Assembly: GCF_023657445.1 (NCBI RefSeq)
Contig: NZ_JAGTWY010000001.1
Location: 806,001-870,000 of the forward strand
Reading direction: 5' to 3'
Source of the DNA: Marinobacter sediminum
Lineage (GTDB): Bacteria > Pseudomonadota > Gammaproteobacteria > Pseudomonadales > Oleiphilaceae
DNA length: 64,000 nt
Shown: in pieces, positions 37,661 to 47,624 of the stretch
Position numbering within the stretch: position 1 is the first letter of the stretch
Layout of the letters: every line of letters begins with the position of its first letter
Notes under the pieces: model-generated
What the model was told of the DNA's origin: nothing
What the model saw: only the letters and a program-made list of their open reading frames with translations
The model's database searches: none
Made by a program: the position numbers and the translations under genes

Positions 37661-38548
37661 TTGCTAAAAGAATTATCCGCTCTGATCCTGTTGTCGGCTG
37701 TTTCCATGATCGCCGGCTGCGACTTCAGGCCTGAAACGGTAGAAGGAGGCGCGGAAAAGACACAAGGCCGGGCGGCAGTGGATGTCTCGGGGGGCGTTTC
37801 ACTGTCCCTGAGTCGGGACCAGATGGAGTGGGTTGGGCGCCGGATTTTCCAGAATGAATGTGCGGCGCAGTTCCGTTGCCTTGTGCACTGGAACGACGGT
37901 GAGGCATTTCCTTCGCTCGGCATCGGTCATTTTATCTGGTATCCGGAGGGTGTGGATGCCCGGTTTATCGAGAGTTTTCCGACACTGATTCAGTACATGG
38001 TCCAGCGGCAGGCGCCTGTTCCCCGGTGGCTTCGCCAGCTTGAACCGTTCGACGCACCCTGGCCGGATAAGGCAGCCTTCCAGTCGCAGGCGGATACGCC
38101 CCGGGTCGTCGAATTACGCGAGTTTCTGGCGAGCACCCAGGGCATTCAGGCCGAGTTTATATTCAGGCGTGCGCAGGACTCACTTGGAAAAATTGTGATG
38201 GCTGTGCCTGGGAGCCGGCGTGAGCAGACACGGGAGCACCTGGGATCACTGAGTTCCACGCCAGGGGGCGTTTACGCGTTGATGGATTATGTCAATTTTA
38301 AAGGTGAAGGACTCTCAGAGACGGAACGATATAAGGGCCAGGGCTGGGGGCTTTTGCAGGTTCTTCTGGCTATGGAGTCGGACCCTGACGCCACGACACT
38401 TGAGGAATTTCGAGACGCTGCGGCAAAGATTCTGACGCGCCGTGCCGATAATGCTGAAGATCCCATCGAGAAACAACGTTGGCTCAATGGCTGGCTGAAG
38501 AGACTTGGTACCTATAAAGAGCCGGACGAAATGAATTTCTCCGGATAA
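37661..38548 (+). CDS. Uncharacterised lipoprotein with lysozyme-like motif
   Basis: A 295-residue protein from a TTG start 5 bases after GAGGTGG. The lipobox MIAG-C20 is followed by Asp. The conserved-looking core is residues 60-95: Glu66, Cys67, Cys73, Asp79, Ser85 and GIGH at 87-90 (DGEAFPSLGIGHFIWYP). The D-x-E-x-(F/Y)-x-(S/T)-(L/I)-G-I-G-H pattern lines up with T4 lysozyme Asp20 to His31 with identical spacing, and Glu66 sits where Glu11 would, four residues farther away. A peptidoglycan-cleaving or binding role is inferred from this motif only. The C-terminal half has MDYVNFKGEG and a Trp-rich end. Confidence 0.7.
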   Translation: MLKELSALILLSAVSMIAGCDFRPETVEGGAEKTQGRAAVDVSGGVSLSLSRDQMEWVGRRIFQNECAAQFRCLVHWNDGEAFPSLGIGHFIWYPEGVDARFIESFPTLIQYMVQRQAPVPRWLRQLEPFDAPWPDKAAFQSQADTPRVVELREFLASTQGIQAEFIFRRAQDSLGKIVMAVPGSRREQTREHLGSLSSTPGGVYALMDYVNFKGEGLSETERYKGQGWGLLQVLLAMESDPDATTLEEFRDAAAKILTRRADNAEDPIEKQRWLNGWLKRLGTYKEPDEMNFSG

Positions 38549-38591
38549 AGTTCAAAAAAAGTAGTTCATTTCCCGAACTTTGTTCTACTTT
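38547..38591. repeat. Interleaved inverted repeats after the lipoprotein gene
   Basis: AAAGTTC (38547-38553) pairs with GAACTTT (38575-38581), and AAAGTAG (38558-38564) pairs with CTACTTT (38585-38591). The two palindromes interleave, so in RNA they could form alternative hairpins or a pseudoknot. No T run follows, so it is not a standard terminator. Confidence 0.4.
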
Positions 38592-38640
38592 GAAAGAGCA
38601 TGGTCTCTAAAAGTGCCTCGTTAAAGGGCATTGATCTCCG

Positions 38641-38665
38641 GCATGCGTGCGAAATGAGTGCATGC
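38641..38665 (+). promoter_or_regulatory. Candidate enhancer site for the sigma-54 promoter
   Basis: GCATGC is repeated at 38641-38646 and 38660-38665, each self-complementary, with GTGCGAAATGAGT between. It lies 82-106 bases upstream of the sigma-54 promoter, the usual distance for NtrC-type sites. It resembles, but does not match well, the NtrC consensus (TGCACC-N5-GGTGCA). Confidence 0.3.
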
Positions 38666-38746
38666 GTCCTGGCGATGGTCTGCCGGAGCAAGCTTTGGGA
38701 TCGGGATAAATTGGAAAAAGTACGAAAAACAATAACGTGTATTCAG

Positions 38747-38762
38747 TGGCAAGCAATTTGCT
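38747..38762 (+). promoter_or_regulatory. Sigma-54 promoter of the amino-acid ABC operon
   Basis: TGGCAAGCAATTTGCT matches the consensus TGGCACG-N4-TTGCW with one mismatch and exact GG (-24) / GC (-12) spacing. It lies 45 bases before the start of the binding-protein gene. It implies nitrogen (NtrC-type) control of the transporter. Confidence 0.7.
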
Positions 38763-38806
38763 CCCAGTTATTGTGAAGTAACCAACCGAAGTTCGGAGAG
38801 AATATA

Positions 38807-39832
38807 ATGAAAAAGACGAAATCGATCGCCTTGGGAATCGCACTTGCAGCAGGTGCATTTACCGCCACGAACGCACTGGCTGCAACTACCCTTGAGAATG
38901 TTAAGGACAAAGGTCACCTTCAGTGTGGTGTAACCAGTGGTCTGCCCGGCTTTTCCCAGCCGGACCAAGAAGGCAACTGGACCGGAATCGACGTGGACAC
39001 CTGTCGGGCTGTCGCCGCCGCAATTTTCTCGGACCCCAAGGCCGTTGAATTCACCCCGCTGACTGCCAAGGAGCGTTTCACGGCTCTGCAATCTGGCGAA
39101 ATCGACATGCTGTCACGGAACACTACCTGGACGCTCACGCGAGACGCGTCACTGGGCCTGAACTTTGCCGGTGTGAACTACTATGACGGTCAGGGCTTCC
39201 TGATCAATAAAGGCATTGGCGTAGACGATGCGAGCCAACTGGACGGTGCGACCATCTGTATCCAGTCAGGTACAACCACTGAGTTGAACCTCTCTGACTA
39301 CTTCCGTGCCAAGGGCATGGAGTTCAAACCGATTGTTTTCGACACCTCAGAGCAGACCGTTCAGGGCTTTTCCGCTGGTCGCTGCGACGTACTGACTTCC
39401 GACCGTTCCCAGCTGGCTGCCCTGCGTTCCAAGCTGTCCGATCCGAGCTCCGCGAAGATCCTGCCTAATACGATTTCCAAAGAGCCTCTGGGCCCCGTTG
39501 TACGTCAGGGCGACGATCAGTGGTTCAACATCGTGAAGTGGGTACTCGCGCTTCAGATCAACGCCGAAGAACTGGGTGTGACCAGTGCAAACGTTGAGGA
39601 GATGCTGAAATCCGACAACCCCAACATCCAGCGTCTGCTGGGTGAAGACGGCGATATGGGTGCCAAATTGGGTCTGCCGCATGATTTCGGCTACGAGGTC
39701 ATCAAGCACGTCGGTAACTACGGCGAGATGTATGAGCGTAACGTTGGCCCGGATACTCCGCTGGGTCTCGACCGCGGTATCAACGCGCTCTGGACCGACG
39801 GCGGCGTTCTTTATGCGCCACCCGTTCGCTAA
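38807..39832 (+). CDS. aapJ: Amino-acid ABC transporter substrate-binding protein (AapJ/BztA-like)
   Basis: A 341-residue periplasmic binding protein. It has a signal peptide ending LAATTLENVK (cleavage near residue 25) and the family-3 pattern LQCGVTSGLPGFSQPDQEGNW, GIDVDTCRAVAAAIFSD, EIDMLSRNTTWTLTRD, YYDGQGFLI and ICIQSGTTTELN-like GATICIQSG. The length and the C-terminal NVGPDTPLGLDRGINALW fit the general L-amino-acid type (Aap/Bzt), which binds glutamate, glutamine, aspartate, asparagine and others. The first gene of the ABC operon, behind a sigma-54 promoter and followed by a stable hairpin. Confidence 0.93.
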   Translation: MKKTKSIALGIALAAGAFTATNALAATTLENVKDKGHLQCGVTSGLPGFSQPDQEGNWTGIDVDTCRAVAAAIFSDPKAVEFTPLTAKERFTALQSGEIDMLSRNTTWTLTRDASLGLNFAGVNYYDGQGFLINKGIGVDDASQLDGATICIQSGTTTELNLSDYFRAKGMEFKPIVFDTSEQTVQGFSAGRCDVLTSDRSQLAALRSKLSDPSSAKILPNTISKEPLGPVVRQGDDQWFNIVKWVLALQINAEELGVTSANVEEMLKSDNPNIQRLLGEDGDMGAKLGLPHDFGYEVIKHVGNYGEMYERNVGPDTPLGLDRGINALWTDGGVLYAPPVR

Positions 39833-39850
39833 GACCTGAAAGCGTGCAGT

Positions 39851-39877
39851 GGATGGTCCGGCTCAGCCGGACCATCC
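39851..39877 (+). other. Intercistronic stem-loop between aapJ and aapQ
   Basis: A perfect 12-bp stem GGATGGTCCGGC / GCCGGACCATCC with a 3-base loop and no strong T tract, 18 bases after the aapJ stop. Such hairpins after binding-protein genes stabilise the upstream mRNA and reduce readthrough, giving more binding protein than permease. Confidence 0.75.
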
Positions 39878-39927
39878 GTTGTTTGCTGTGATTTGTTTCT
39901 TCGCGGTTAAGCTTTCAGGGAACCTGC

Positions 39928-41115
39928 ATGAACAAGCAAACGATAAATTCAAGACCTGCGAGTCCCAAGCCCTGGTATGACCCGCGGGTCCGATCAATTT
40001 TCTTCCAGGTTGTCGTCATCTCCCTTGTTTTCTGGGGTGGCTGGACACTTGTCAGTAACACGCTTTCCAATATGGAAAGCCGTGGTATCAGTACTGGTTT
40101 TGGATTCCTTGATGAGACAGCCGGCTTCGGCATCATCATGTCCATGGTGCCTTACGATTCCACCATGAGTTATGGACGGACCTTCTGGGTCGGTCTCACC
40201 AATACATTGTTGGTTTCTGCGATGGGTATTGTTGCAGCAACCCTGCTCGGTTTCATCCTTGGCGTGGCGAGACTATCCAGCAACTGGCTTGTTGCCAAGA
40301 TGGCTCTGGTTTATGTCGAAGTCATCCGGAATATCCCTCTGCTTCTGCAGATCTTCTTCTGGTATTTCGCCGTTCTCAGTAGCCTGCCTTCACCCAGGCA
40401 GAGCGTTGACGTAGGCGGTGCCTTTTTCCTGAATAATCGAGGGCTTTACTTGCCGGAGCCTTTGACGCAAGACGGTTTTGGTCTTGTATGGGGTGCGATT
40501 ATCGCTGCCATTGTCGGCGTCCTCGTACTGAAAAAGTGGGCCAAGAAACGTCAGTTGGCGACAGGCCAGATCTTTCCCGTTTTTAAAGTCAGCGTTGCGG
40601 CTCTGGTGTTGTTGCCGGTACTGGCTTACTTTTTAGCTGGCAGCCCACTGGAGTGGGATTTACCGGCGCTCAAAGGGTTCAACTTCGGTGGTGGAATTAC
40701 CATCATTCCTGAGCTGGCTGCCCTGTGGATTGCCTTGTCGCTCTACACGGCAAGTTTCATCGCCGAAATTGTCCGGTCCGGTATCGTGTCAGTCAGCAAG
40801 GGTCAGACAGAGGCATCCAAGGCATTGGGGTTGCCGAACGGACTGACTCTGCGTCTGGTGGTTATTCCCCAGGCCATGCGAGTGATCATCCCTCCGTTGA
40901 CCAGTCAGTATCTGAACCTTGCCAAAAACTCCTCTCTTGCTACTGCCATTGGTTACCCGGATCTCGTTGCCGTGTTTATGGGTACGACGCTGAACCAGAC
41001 CGGTCAGGCGGTGGAAGTAGTGGCAATTACCATGGCGGTGTATCTCACCATCAGTCTTTCAATCTCCCTGTTGATGAATATCTACAACAAGGCCGTGGCG
41101 ATTAAGGAGCGATGA
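39928..41115 (+). CDS. aapQ: Amino-acid ABC transporter permease 1 (AapQ-like)
   Basis: A 395-residue inner-membrane permease of the His/Glu/Gln family. The first membrane helix is near residues 23-45 (IFFQVVVISLVFWGGW), the conserved permease core lies in the C-terminal half, with SLYTASFIAEIVRSGIVSVSKGQTEASKALGL, the EAA loop that docks to the ATPase. The long insert between early helices (about 130-200) is typical of AapQ/BztB. It overlaps the next permease gene by 4 bases (ATGA), implying coupled translation. Confidence 0.92.
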   Translation: MNKQTINSRPASPKPWYDPRVRSIFFQVVVISLVFWGGWTLVSNTLSNMESRGISTGFGFLDETAGFGIIMSMVPYDSTMSYGRTFWVGLTNTLLVSAMGIVAATLLGFILGVARLSSNWLVAKMALVYVEVIRNIPLLLQIFFWYFAVLSSLPSPRQSVDVGGAFFLNNRGLYLPEPLTQDGFGLVWGAIIAAIVGVLVLKKWAKKRQLATGQIFPVFKVSVAALVLLPVLAYFLAGSPLEWDLPALKGFNFGGGITIIPELAALWIALSLYTASFIAEIVRSGIVSVSKGQTEASKALGLPNGLTLRLVVIPQAMRVIIPPLTSQYLNLAKNSSLATAIGYPDLVAVFMGTTLNQTGQAVEVVAITMAVYLTISLSISLLMNIYNKAVAIKER

Positions 41116-42200
41116 TGGCTGAGTCAATGATGAAACCACCGAAGAAGAACATTGGTGCAGTCGCCTGGATGCGCCAGCATCTTTTTTCCAGCTGGTACAA
41201 TGGCCTGCTCACAATTGCGGTCGGCTATCTGCTTGTGACCAGTGTAGGGCCTTTGTTCAGCTGGCTATTCTTTGATGCCAGTTTTCGCGGTACCGAACCC
41301 AGTGAGTGTGATGGTGGAGGGGCCTGTTGGCTGTTTATTAATGAGCGGCTGAACTTCTTTATTTACGGATTTTACCCGGATGAGTTGCAGTGGCGCGTGA
41401 ACCTCGTATTTGGTCTGCTCGCAGTGGCTTTCGTTCCGCAGTTCATTGAGCGCTTTCCAGCGCGCAAGTGGTTCGGCATCTTTGGTCTGACCGGCCTTCC
41501 TGTCATTGGCTATTTCCTGATTCCCGGCGGTACCTTTGGCCTGGAAGAAGTGGAAAGCACCAAGTGGGGCGGCCTGATGCTGACCCTCATTCTCGCCTAT
41601 ATCGGGATACTCGCGTCCTTGCCAATTGGCATCGTGCTTGCGCTTGGACGGCGTTCGGAAATGCCCATTGTGCGCGGCCTTTGCGTCGTGTTCATAGAGG
41701 TATGGCGAGCGGTTCCGCTGATTACGGTGCTGTTTATGGCGTCGGTTATGCTGCCGTTATTTCTCCCTGACGGAATGAATTTCGAGAAACTGTCTCGTGC
41801 GTTGATCGGTATCACGCTCTGGCAGTCTGCTTATATGGCGGAGGTAATTCGAGGGGGCTTACAGGCCATTCCGAGAGGGCAATACGAAGCGGCTGATGCA
41901 CTGGGGTTGGGCTACTGGAAGAAAACCGGGCTAATCATCCTGCCGCAGGCGCTGAAAATGGTCATTCCCGGCATCGTTAATACGTTTATTTCGTTGTTCA
42001 AGGATACGACCCTGGTGCTGATTATCGGCCTGTTCGACATTCTCGGCACGGTCCAGTCCACGGTGACCGACCCTGCCTGGCAAAACGTTGCTGTCGAGGG
42101 CTATGTCTTCGTGGCCTTCTGTTTCTGGGTTTTCTGCTTCGGCATTTCCCGCTACAGCCAGAATCTTGAACGTAAACTAGACACCGGTCATAAGACCTGA
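41112..42200 (+). CDS. aapM: Amino-acid ABC transporter permease 2 (AapM-like)
   Basis: A 362-residue permease with the same EAA loop ([30 protein letters not shown]) and six or more membrane segments. It pairs with AapQ to form the membrane channel. The N-terminal part contains a periplasmic insert with [18 protein letters not shown], usual in AapM/BztC. Two ATG codons sit in a row at the start; the first overlaps the aapQ stop. Its stop overlaps the ATPase start by one base. Confidence 0.92.
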   Translation: MMAESMMKPPKKNIGAVAWMRQHLFSSWYNGLLTIAVGYLLVTSVGPLFSWLFFDASFRGTEPSECDGGGACWLFINERLNFFIYGFYPDELQWRVNLVFGLLAVAFVPQFIERFPARKWFGIFGLTGLPVIGYFLIPGGTFGLEEVESTKWGGLMLTLILAYIGILASLPIGIVLALGRRSEMPIVRGLCVVFIEVWRAVPLITVLFMASVMLPLFLPDGMNFEKLSRALIGITLWQSAYMAEVIRGGLQAIPRGQYEAADALGLGYWKKTGLIILPQALKMVIPGIVNTFISLFKDTTLVLIIGLFDILGTVQSTVTDPAWQNVAVEGYVFVAFCFWVFCFGISRYSQNLERKLDTGHKT

Positions 42201-43009
42201 TGGGTAACACTATGACAGACCAGACCCAAACAACTGATTCCCAAGAGTCGGTTCCCAACCAGACCGCCAACCAGCCTGATATTATTCGGGTGGAGGGTAT
42301 GCACAAGTGGTATGGGGATTTTCATGTACTCAAAGATCTCAACCTGAACGTGCGTCAGGGTGAGCGGATTGTAATCTGTGGGCCGTCCGGTTCCGGTAAA
42401 TCCACTTTCATTCGGTGCATAAACCGCCTGGAAGAGCACCAGCAGGGCAAGATTATTGTTGATGGCATCGAGTTGACAGACGACGTGCGCCATATCGATA
42501 CGGTGCGTCGGGAAGTCGGCATGGTGTTTCAGCACTTTAATCTGTTCCCGCATCTGACGGTGCTCGAGAATTGCTGTCTGTCTCCAATCTGGGTTCGCAA
42601 GACGCCAAGAAAGGAAGCCGAGGCAGACGCTATGGAATACCTGAAGCGGGTAAAGATTCCTGATCAGGCGAACAAGTACCCAGGCCAGTTATCCGGTGGT
42701 CAGCAGCAGCGAGTAGCCATTGCCCGGGCGCTTTGCATGAAACCAAAGATCATGCTGTTTGATGAGCCAACGTCTGCGTTGGACCCGGAAATGATCAAGG
42801 AAGTGCTCGATGTCATGATTGAGCTGGCAGGAAGCGGTATGACCATGCTTTGTGTAACCCACGAGATGGGTTTCGCAAAAACGGTAGCAGATCGGGTGAT
42901 CTTTATGGATGGTGGTGAGATCGTGGAAGAGGCGCCGCCTCACGACTTCTTCACCAATCCTCAGGAGCCCAGAACGCAATCGTTCCTCAAGCAAATACTG
43001 GCACACTGA
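42200..43009 (+). CDS. aapP: Amino-acid ABC transporter ATP-binding protein (AapP-like)
   Basis: A 269-residue ATPase. Walker A is GPSGSGKST, the Q-loop is [17 protein letters not shown], the signature [15 protein letters not shown], Walker [16 protein letters not shown] and the H-loop [15 protein letters not shown]. It powers uptake through AapQM. A hydrophilic N-terminal extension of about 25 residues ([19 protein letters not shown]) precedes the ATPase. An in-frame second ATG at residue 5 could also serve as start. A perfect terminator follows. Confidence 0.95.
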   Translation: MGNTMTDQTQTTDSQESVPNQTANQPDIIRVEGMHKWYGDFHVLKDLNLNVRQGERIVICGPSGSGKSTFIRCINRLEEHQQGKIIVDGIELTDDVRHIDTVRREVGMVFQHFNLFPHLTVLENCCLSPIWVRKTPRKEAEADAMEYLKRVKIPDQANKYPGQLSGGQQQRVAIARALCMKPKIMLFDEPTSALDPEMIKEVLDVMIELAGSGMTMLCVTHEMGFAKTVADRVIFMDGGEIVEEAPPHDFFTNPQEPRTQSFLKQILAH

Positions 43010-43020
43010 GTAGACGTAGA

Positions 43021-43058
43021 AAAAAAAGAGGCCGGGCAAATGCCCGGCCTCTTTTTTT
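43021..43058. terminator. Bidirectional terminator between aapP and lpxH
   Basis: A perfect stem AAAAAAAGAGGCCGGGCA / TGCCCGGCCTCTTTTTTT with a 2-base loop. The minus-strand side reaches into the lpxH stop codon, so it serves both convergent genes. Confidence 0.93.
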
Positions 43059-43782
43059 AGATGGGGTGCTTGTCGAGTACCGGCTCCTCGCCGGGCCTAA
43101 CCTCCAGCCACCAGACGTGCTTGTCCCAGTCGCCCAGAACAATCCGCTTGGCCAACTTACCATTGGCTGCCAGTTCATGCTCTGCCGGGCGGTGGGTATG
43201 GCCATGGATAAGTCGTTGAACGCCGTGCGCTTCCATTTCCTTCACCACCTCTTCAGGGGTGACATCCATGATGGTTTCTTCCTTGCCCTGATTCTTGGCC
43301 ATGCTGATTTCCCGCAACTGCCGGGCCATCTGCTGGCGATCAGCCAGGGGACGCTGAAGAATCATCTGCTGCCACTGGGGGCTACGCATGTTGGCGCGGA
43401 ATTTCTGGTATTCAACGTCAGCGGTGCAGAGACTGTCACCGTGCATAAGCAGGGTGGGGGTGCCATACAAGTCGACGACGGTTGGATCGTCCAGTAATGT
43501 TGCGCCGGCGCGGTTGCAGAAATCGTCACCGATCAGAAAGTCCCGGTTGCCATGCATCAGGAATATTTCCGTGCCGCTGGCATTCAATTGTTGCAGCGAG
43601 GCAGCAACCTGTTCCTGCAGGGGCGTCCGCTCATCGTCACCGATCCAGGCTTCGAAAAAGTCGCCGAGGATGTAGAGTTTATCCACACCCATGGCTTTTT
43701 CTTTCAGGAAGCCCATAAACGCATCGGTGATGTCCGGGCGCGATTCTTCCAGGTGCAGATCAGAGATAAACAGCGTCGTCAC
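43057..43782 (-). CDS. lpxH: UDP-2,3-diacylglucosamine diphosphatase
   Basis: A 241-residue calcineurin-like phosphoesterase that hydrolyses UDP-2,3-diacylglucosamine to lipid X in lipid A synthesis. Metal motifs are visible: [44 protein letters not shown] and [11 protein letters not shown]. The ATG overlaps the ppiB stop by four bases. The lpxH-ppiB pair beside glnS-cysS is the usual gammaproteobacterial arrangement. Confidence 0.95.
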   Translation of the reverse strand: MTTLFISDLHLEESRPDITDAFMGFLKEKAMGVDKLYILGDFFEAWIGDDERTPLQEQVAASLQQLNASGTEIFLMHGNRDFLIGDDFCNRAGATLLDDPTVVDLYGTPTLLMHGDSLCTADVEYQKFRANMRSPQWQQMILQRPLADRQQMARQLREISMAKNQGKEETIMDVTPEEVVKEMEAHGVQRLIHGHTHRPAEHELAANGKLAKRIVLGDWDKHVWWLEVRPGEEPVLDKHPI

Positions 43783-44279
43783 GCGTCCTCCAGTACCTCA
43801 GCTTTCTCGATGATAACGTCATCGGCCGGCACGTCCTGGTGGCCAGCACGCATGGTCGTGCGGATGGCGCGGATCCTGTTGACCGTGTCCATGCCGTCTA
43901 CAACCTTACCGAACACGCAATAGCCCCAGCCTTCGGCATTTTTGGCGGTGTGGTCGAGGAAGCCGTTATTCTCCACGTTGATGAAAAACTGGGCGGTCGC
44001 GGAGTGCGGATCCATGGTGCGGGCCATGGCAACGGTTCCCTGCATGTTGCTCAGGCCGTTGTCAGCTTCATTCTGAATCGGGTCCCGGGTTTTGCGTGGG
44101 GTCATGCCCGGTTCGAAGCCGCCACCCTGAACCATGAAGTTGCTGATTACACGGTGGAAGATCAGGCCGTCGTAAAAGCCATCGCGCACGTACTGTTCGA
44201 AATTTTTGGCGGTTTCCGGAGCCTTGTCGTAATCGAGTTCCAGCTTGATGTCGCCGTGGTTGGTTGTCAGCAGAATCAT
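43779..44279 (-). CDS. ppiB: Peptidyl-prolyl cis-trans isomerase B (cyclophilin)
   Basis: A 166-residue cytoplasmic cyclophilin. The short N-terminus without a signal peptide ([20 protein letters not shown]) and the signatures [39 protein letters not shown] and [14 protein letters not shown] identify it. It speeds proline isomerisation during folding. Divergent from glnS. Confidence 0.95.
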   Translation of the reverse strand: MILLTTNHGDIKLELDYDKAPETAKNFEQYVRDGFYDGLIFHRVISNFMVQGGGFEPGMTPRKTRDPIQNEADNGLSNMQGTVAMARTMDPHSATAQFFINVENNGFLDHTAKNAEGWGYCVFGKVVDGMDTVNRIRAIRTTMRAGHQDVPADDVIIEKAEVLEDA

Positions 44280-44372
44280 CAGGATTTCCTGTTCAGAAAG
44301 TTGAAGAGCGTAAAACCCGGTATTGTACTCAAGAGTTTCCTGCTATGCATGAGTCTGGCAAGGATTTGTGAG

Positions 44373-44378
44373 TATAAT
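44373..44378 (+). promoter_or_regulatory. Candidate glnS -10 promoter box
   Basis: A perfect TATAAT lies 39 bases upstream of the glnS ATG, with only a weak -35 (TGAGTC) at the expected distance. Confidence 0.45.
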
Positions 44379-44416
44379 AGGCGGTTTCAGATTCACTCCT
44401 TTTTGACAGAGAATGT

Positions 44417-46096
44417 ATGAGCGCCGAGTCGAAGAAAGCCCATAACTTTATTCAGAGCCTGATCGAAGACGCCATCGCCAAGGGCGAGCACACCGGAAAA
44501 GTGGTAACCCGTTTTCCGCCCGAGCCGAACGGCTACCTGCATATTGGCCACGCCAAATCCATATGCCTCAACTTTGGCATCGCAGAAACTTTCGGCGGCG
44601 AGTGTAACCTGCGGTTTGATGATACCAACCCGGAAAAGGAAAACCAGGAGTACATTGACGCCATTAAACAGGACGTGGAGTGGCTGGGTTACGAATGGGC
44701 CGGCGAGGTTCGGTTCGCTTCTGATTACTTCGATGCCCTCTACAATTTTGCCGAAGAGCTGATTGAAAAGGGCAAGGCTTACGTTTGCGAGTTATCGGCT
44801 GACGAGATGGCCGAGTTTCGCGGCAGCCTTAAAGAACCTGGCAGGAACAGCCCTTACCGGGATCGTCCGGTGGAAGAGAACCTGCAACTGTTCCGCGATA
44901 TGCGCGACGGCAAATACCAGAACGGCCAGTTCGTTTTGCGTGCAAAGATCGATATGGCGTCCCCAAATATTAATCTGAGGGATCCCATTCTTTACCGCAT
45001 CCGTTACGCCGAACATCATCAGACCGGTGACAAGTGGTGCATCTACCCGATGTATGACTTCACCCATCCGATTTCCGATGCCATGGAGGGGATCACCCAC
45101 TCCCTGTGCACACTGGAATTCGAGGACCATCGCCCGCTTTACGACTGGGTGCTGGACAATATCTCCGGTCCATGTCATCCGCGCCAGATCGAATTTGCGC
45201 GCCTGAACCTGAACTACACCATGACCAGCAAACGCAAGCTGAAGCGTCTGGTCGATGAGAACTTTGTGGACGGCTGGAACGATCCCCGGATGCCCACCAT
45301 CTCCGGGATGCGCCGCCGTGGCTACACACCCGAGTCTATTCGGACTTTCTGCGACATGATCGGCGTAAACAAGGCGGGCGGTACCGTGGATGTGGGCATG
45401 CTTGAGCACGCCATCCGTGAGGACCTGAATACCCGGGCACCACGCGCCATGTGTGTCATGCGCCCACTCAAGGTGACCCTGACCAACTATCCGGCCGACA
45501 AGACTGAAACGCTGGTGCTGCCGGTACACCCCCAGAACCCGGATATGGGGGAGCGGGAAGTGACCTGGAGTCAGACCCTGTTTATCGATCGTGAGGATTT
45601 TGCGGAGGAGCCACCACGCAAGTGGAAGCGTCTTGCTCCGGATCAGGCGGTTCGCCTGCGCGGCGGATATGTGATGACCTGCCGTGAGATTGTTCGTGAT
45701 GACAGCGGTGAGATTGTCGAGCTCAAGTGTGAATACGATCCGAGTACGCTCGGTGTGAATCCGGAAGGTTACAAGCCCAATGGCGTCGTGCACTGGGTGT
45801 CTGCCACCGACAGTGTTGAGGCAGACATAAATCAGTATGACCGCCTGTTCAATCATGAATCCCCGGACAGTGACAAGGATGGCGATTTCGTCGATCACCT
45901 GAACCCTGAATCACTGGTGGTTCTAAGGGGGGCACGCGCGGAGAAAGGACTGGTCGAGCCTCGCGGCGATCTTCCTTACCAGTTCGAGCGTGAAGGGTAT
46001 TTCTATTGCGATCAGGAACTCACCGCCAGTGCCGGTCGGCCGGTGTTCAACCGGACCGTTACTCTGCGCGATTCCTGGGGGAAGGGGGGCAAGTGA
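44417..46096 (+). CDS. glnS: Glutaminyl-tRNA synthetase
   Basis: A 559-residue class I synthetase. The HIGH motif is in [14 protein letters not shown], the KMSKS-type motif is MTSKRKLK (about residue 270), and the anticodon-binding domain is at the C-terminal third. NIRDPI-like and [28 protein letters not shown] are strong GlnRS signatures, distinguishing it from GluRS. The cysS start overlaps its stop, so the two synthetases form an operon. Confidence 0.97.
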   Translation: MSAESKKAHNFIQSLIEDAIAKGEHTGKVVTRFPPEPNGYLHIGHAKSICLNFGIAETFGGECNLRFDDTNPEKENQEYIDAIKQDVEWLGYEWAGEVRFASDYFDALYNFAEELIEKGKAYVCELSADEMAEFRGSLKEPGRNSPYRDRPVEENLQLFRDMRDGKYQNGQFVLRAKIDMASPNINLRDPILYRIRYAEHHQTGDKWCIYPMYDFTHPISDAMEGITHSLCTLEFEDHRPLYDWVLDNISGPCHPRQIEFARLNLNYTMTSKRKLKRLVDENFVDGWNDPRMPTISGMRRRGYTPESIRTFCDMIGVNKAGGTVDVGMLEHAIREDLNTRAPRAMCVMRPLKVTLTNYPADKTETLVLPVHPQNPDMGEREVTWSQTLFIDREDFAEEPPRKWKRLAPDQAVRLRGGYVMTCREIVRDDSGEIVELKCEYDPSTLGVNPEGYKPNGVVHWVSATDSVEADINQYDRLFNHESPDSDKDGDFVDHLNPESLVVLRGARAEKGLVEPRGDLPYQFEREGYFYCDQELTASAGRPVFNRTVTLRDSWGKGGK

Positions 46097-47481
46097 TCCG
46101 TATCTACAACACGCTCACGCAGCAAAAAGAAGAGTTCCGGCCAATCGAGCCGGGCAAGGTGCGCATGTATGTATGCGGGATGACTGTCTACGACTACTGT
46201 CATCTCGGCCATGGCCGTGTTCTGGTGGCCTTCGATGTGGTCACCCGGTACCTGAGGCATCGTGGGTACAATGTGCACTATGTGCGCAATATCACCGACA
46301 TTGATGACAAGATTCTTCGGCGAGCGGAGGAGAATGGTGAGGTCTTTACAGACCTGACCGAACGCATGATTCAGGCCATGCATGAAGATGAGGCTCGCCT
46401 GGGTGTCTTGTCTCCGACCGAAGAGCCCCGTGCTACCGGCTATATTGACGAAATCGTGGCGATGATCCACAAGCTGGTTGCAAGTGGCCACGCCTATGCG
46501 GCCGATAATGGCGATGTGTATTTCGCCGTCGACTCGTTCACCGATTACGGAAAGCTCAGCAAAAAGAAACTGGAAGATCTGGTTGCCGGGGCTCGCATCG
46601 ATGTCCAGGAGGCCAAGCGAAGCCCTGCAGACTTTGCGCTCTGGAAAGCTGCCGGCGAAGGTGAGGTAAGCTGGCCTTCGCCCTGGGGCGATGGTCGTCC
46701 AGGGTGGCACATCGAATGCTCCGCCATGTCCACCACCTGTTTGGGGGACACTTTTGATATCCACGGCGGTGGCCCAGACCTGCTTTTTCCACATCATGAA
46801 AACGAAATTGCACAATCCGAGTGTGCAACAGGGCATGATTTCGCCAGAGCATGGATGCACGCCGGGGCAATTCGAGTGGATAGAGAGAAGATGTCCAAGT
46901 CGCTTGGCAACTTCTTCACGATTCGCGAAATCCTGGAAACGTATCCGGCTGAGGTGGTGCGTTACTTCCTGGTATCCAGTCATTACCGTAGCCAGGTGGA
47001 CTATTCCGAGGAAAATCTGGCGGAGGCCGGTCGCACACTGACGAAGCTGTATCACGCACTGCGGGGTATTGTGCCGGCCAAGGCAGGGGACGTGGCTGAA
47101 ACGGAGCACGATCGCCGTTTCGAGGAAGTGATGGATGATGATTTCAATACGGCGGGCGCCATTGCGGTGCTGCACGCTGTTGCCAATGAAATCAATCATC
47201 ATCGCCGCGAAGGCCATGACCTTGCGGCCAAGGAAAGTGCCGCAGTTCTGGTTCGTCTTGGGGCGGTCCTGGGTCTGCTGCAGCAGAATCCGGAAGCTTT
47301 TTTCCAGGCCGGTACCGGTGGTGAGCTGAGTGCTGAGGACGTCGAAACAATGATCCAGGCCCGTGCCGATGCCCGCAAGGCGAAAGACTTCGCGGAAGCG
47401 GACCGTATCCGTGACGATCTCGCGGACAAGGGCATTATTCTGGACGATTCCCGCGCGGGAACTACCTGGCGGCGGGGATGA
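46093..47481 (+). CDS. cysS: Cysteinyl-tRNA synthetase
   Basis: A 462-residue class I synthetase. HIGH appears as [10 protein letters not shown] after [10 protein letters not shown] (zinc ligand Cys), the other zinc ligands as WHIECSAMS and [10 protein letters not shown], and KMSKSLGN follows near residue 266. The start is GTG at 46093, overlapping the glnS stop as GTGA and preceded by a GGGGGG-rich site; the upstream ORF extension overlaps glnS and is excluded. Confidence 0.96.
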   Translation: MIRIYNTLTQQKEEFRPIEPGKVRMYVCGMTVYDYCHLGHGRVLVAFDVVTRYLRHRGYNVHYVRNITDIDDKILRRAEENGEVFTDLTERMIQAMHEDEARLGVLSPTEEPRATGYIDEIVAMIHKLVASGHAYAADNGDVYFAVDSFTDYGKLSKKKLEDLVAGARIDVQEAKRSPADFALWKAAGEGEVSWPSPWGDGRPGWHIECSAMSTTCLGDTFDIHGGGPDLLFPHHENEIAQSECATGHDFARAWMHAGAIRVDREKMSKSLGNFFTIREILETYPAEVVRYFLVSSHYRSQVDYSEENLAEAGRTLTKLYHALRGIVPAKAGDVAETEHDRRFEEVMDDDFNTAGAIAVLHAVANEINHHRREGHDLAAKESAAVLVRLGAVLGLLQQNPEAFFQAGTGGELSAEDVETMIQARADARKAKDFAEADRIRDDLADKGIILDDSRAGTTWRRG

Positions 47482-47624
47482 TCGGAGCTAGACTCCGACT
47501 AAAGCCGTGTTGTATTGGTGGCAATGACCTTATAGGTGTTTTCCCGTACAATGCGGCGCTCAAATTAGAGTGCCCCTGATGACGAAGGGGAGTCGGGAAA
47601 TATAACCCACTGAGGCAGACAACG

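Noticed and set aside
34435..38548. LVIVD lipoprotein and lysozyme-like lipoprotein as a single two-gene system
   Set aside because: They are divergently transcribed with separate leaders, so a functional link is not supported beyond adjacency.
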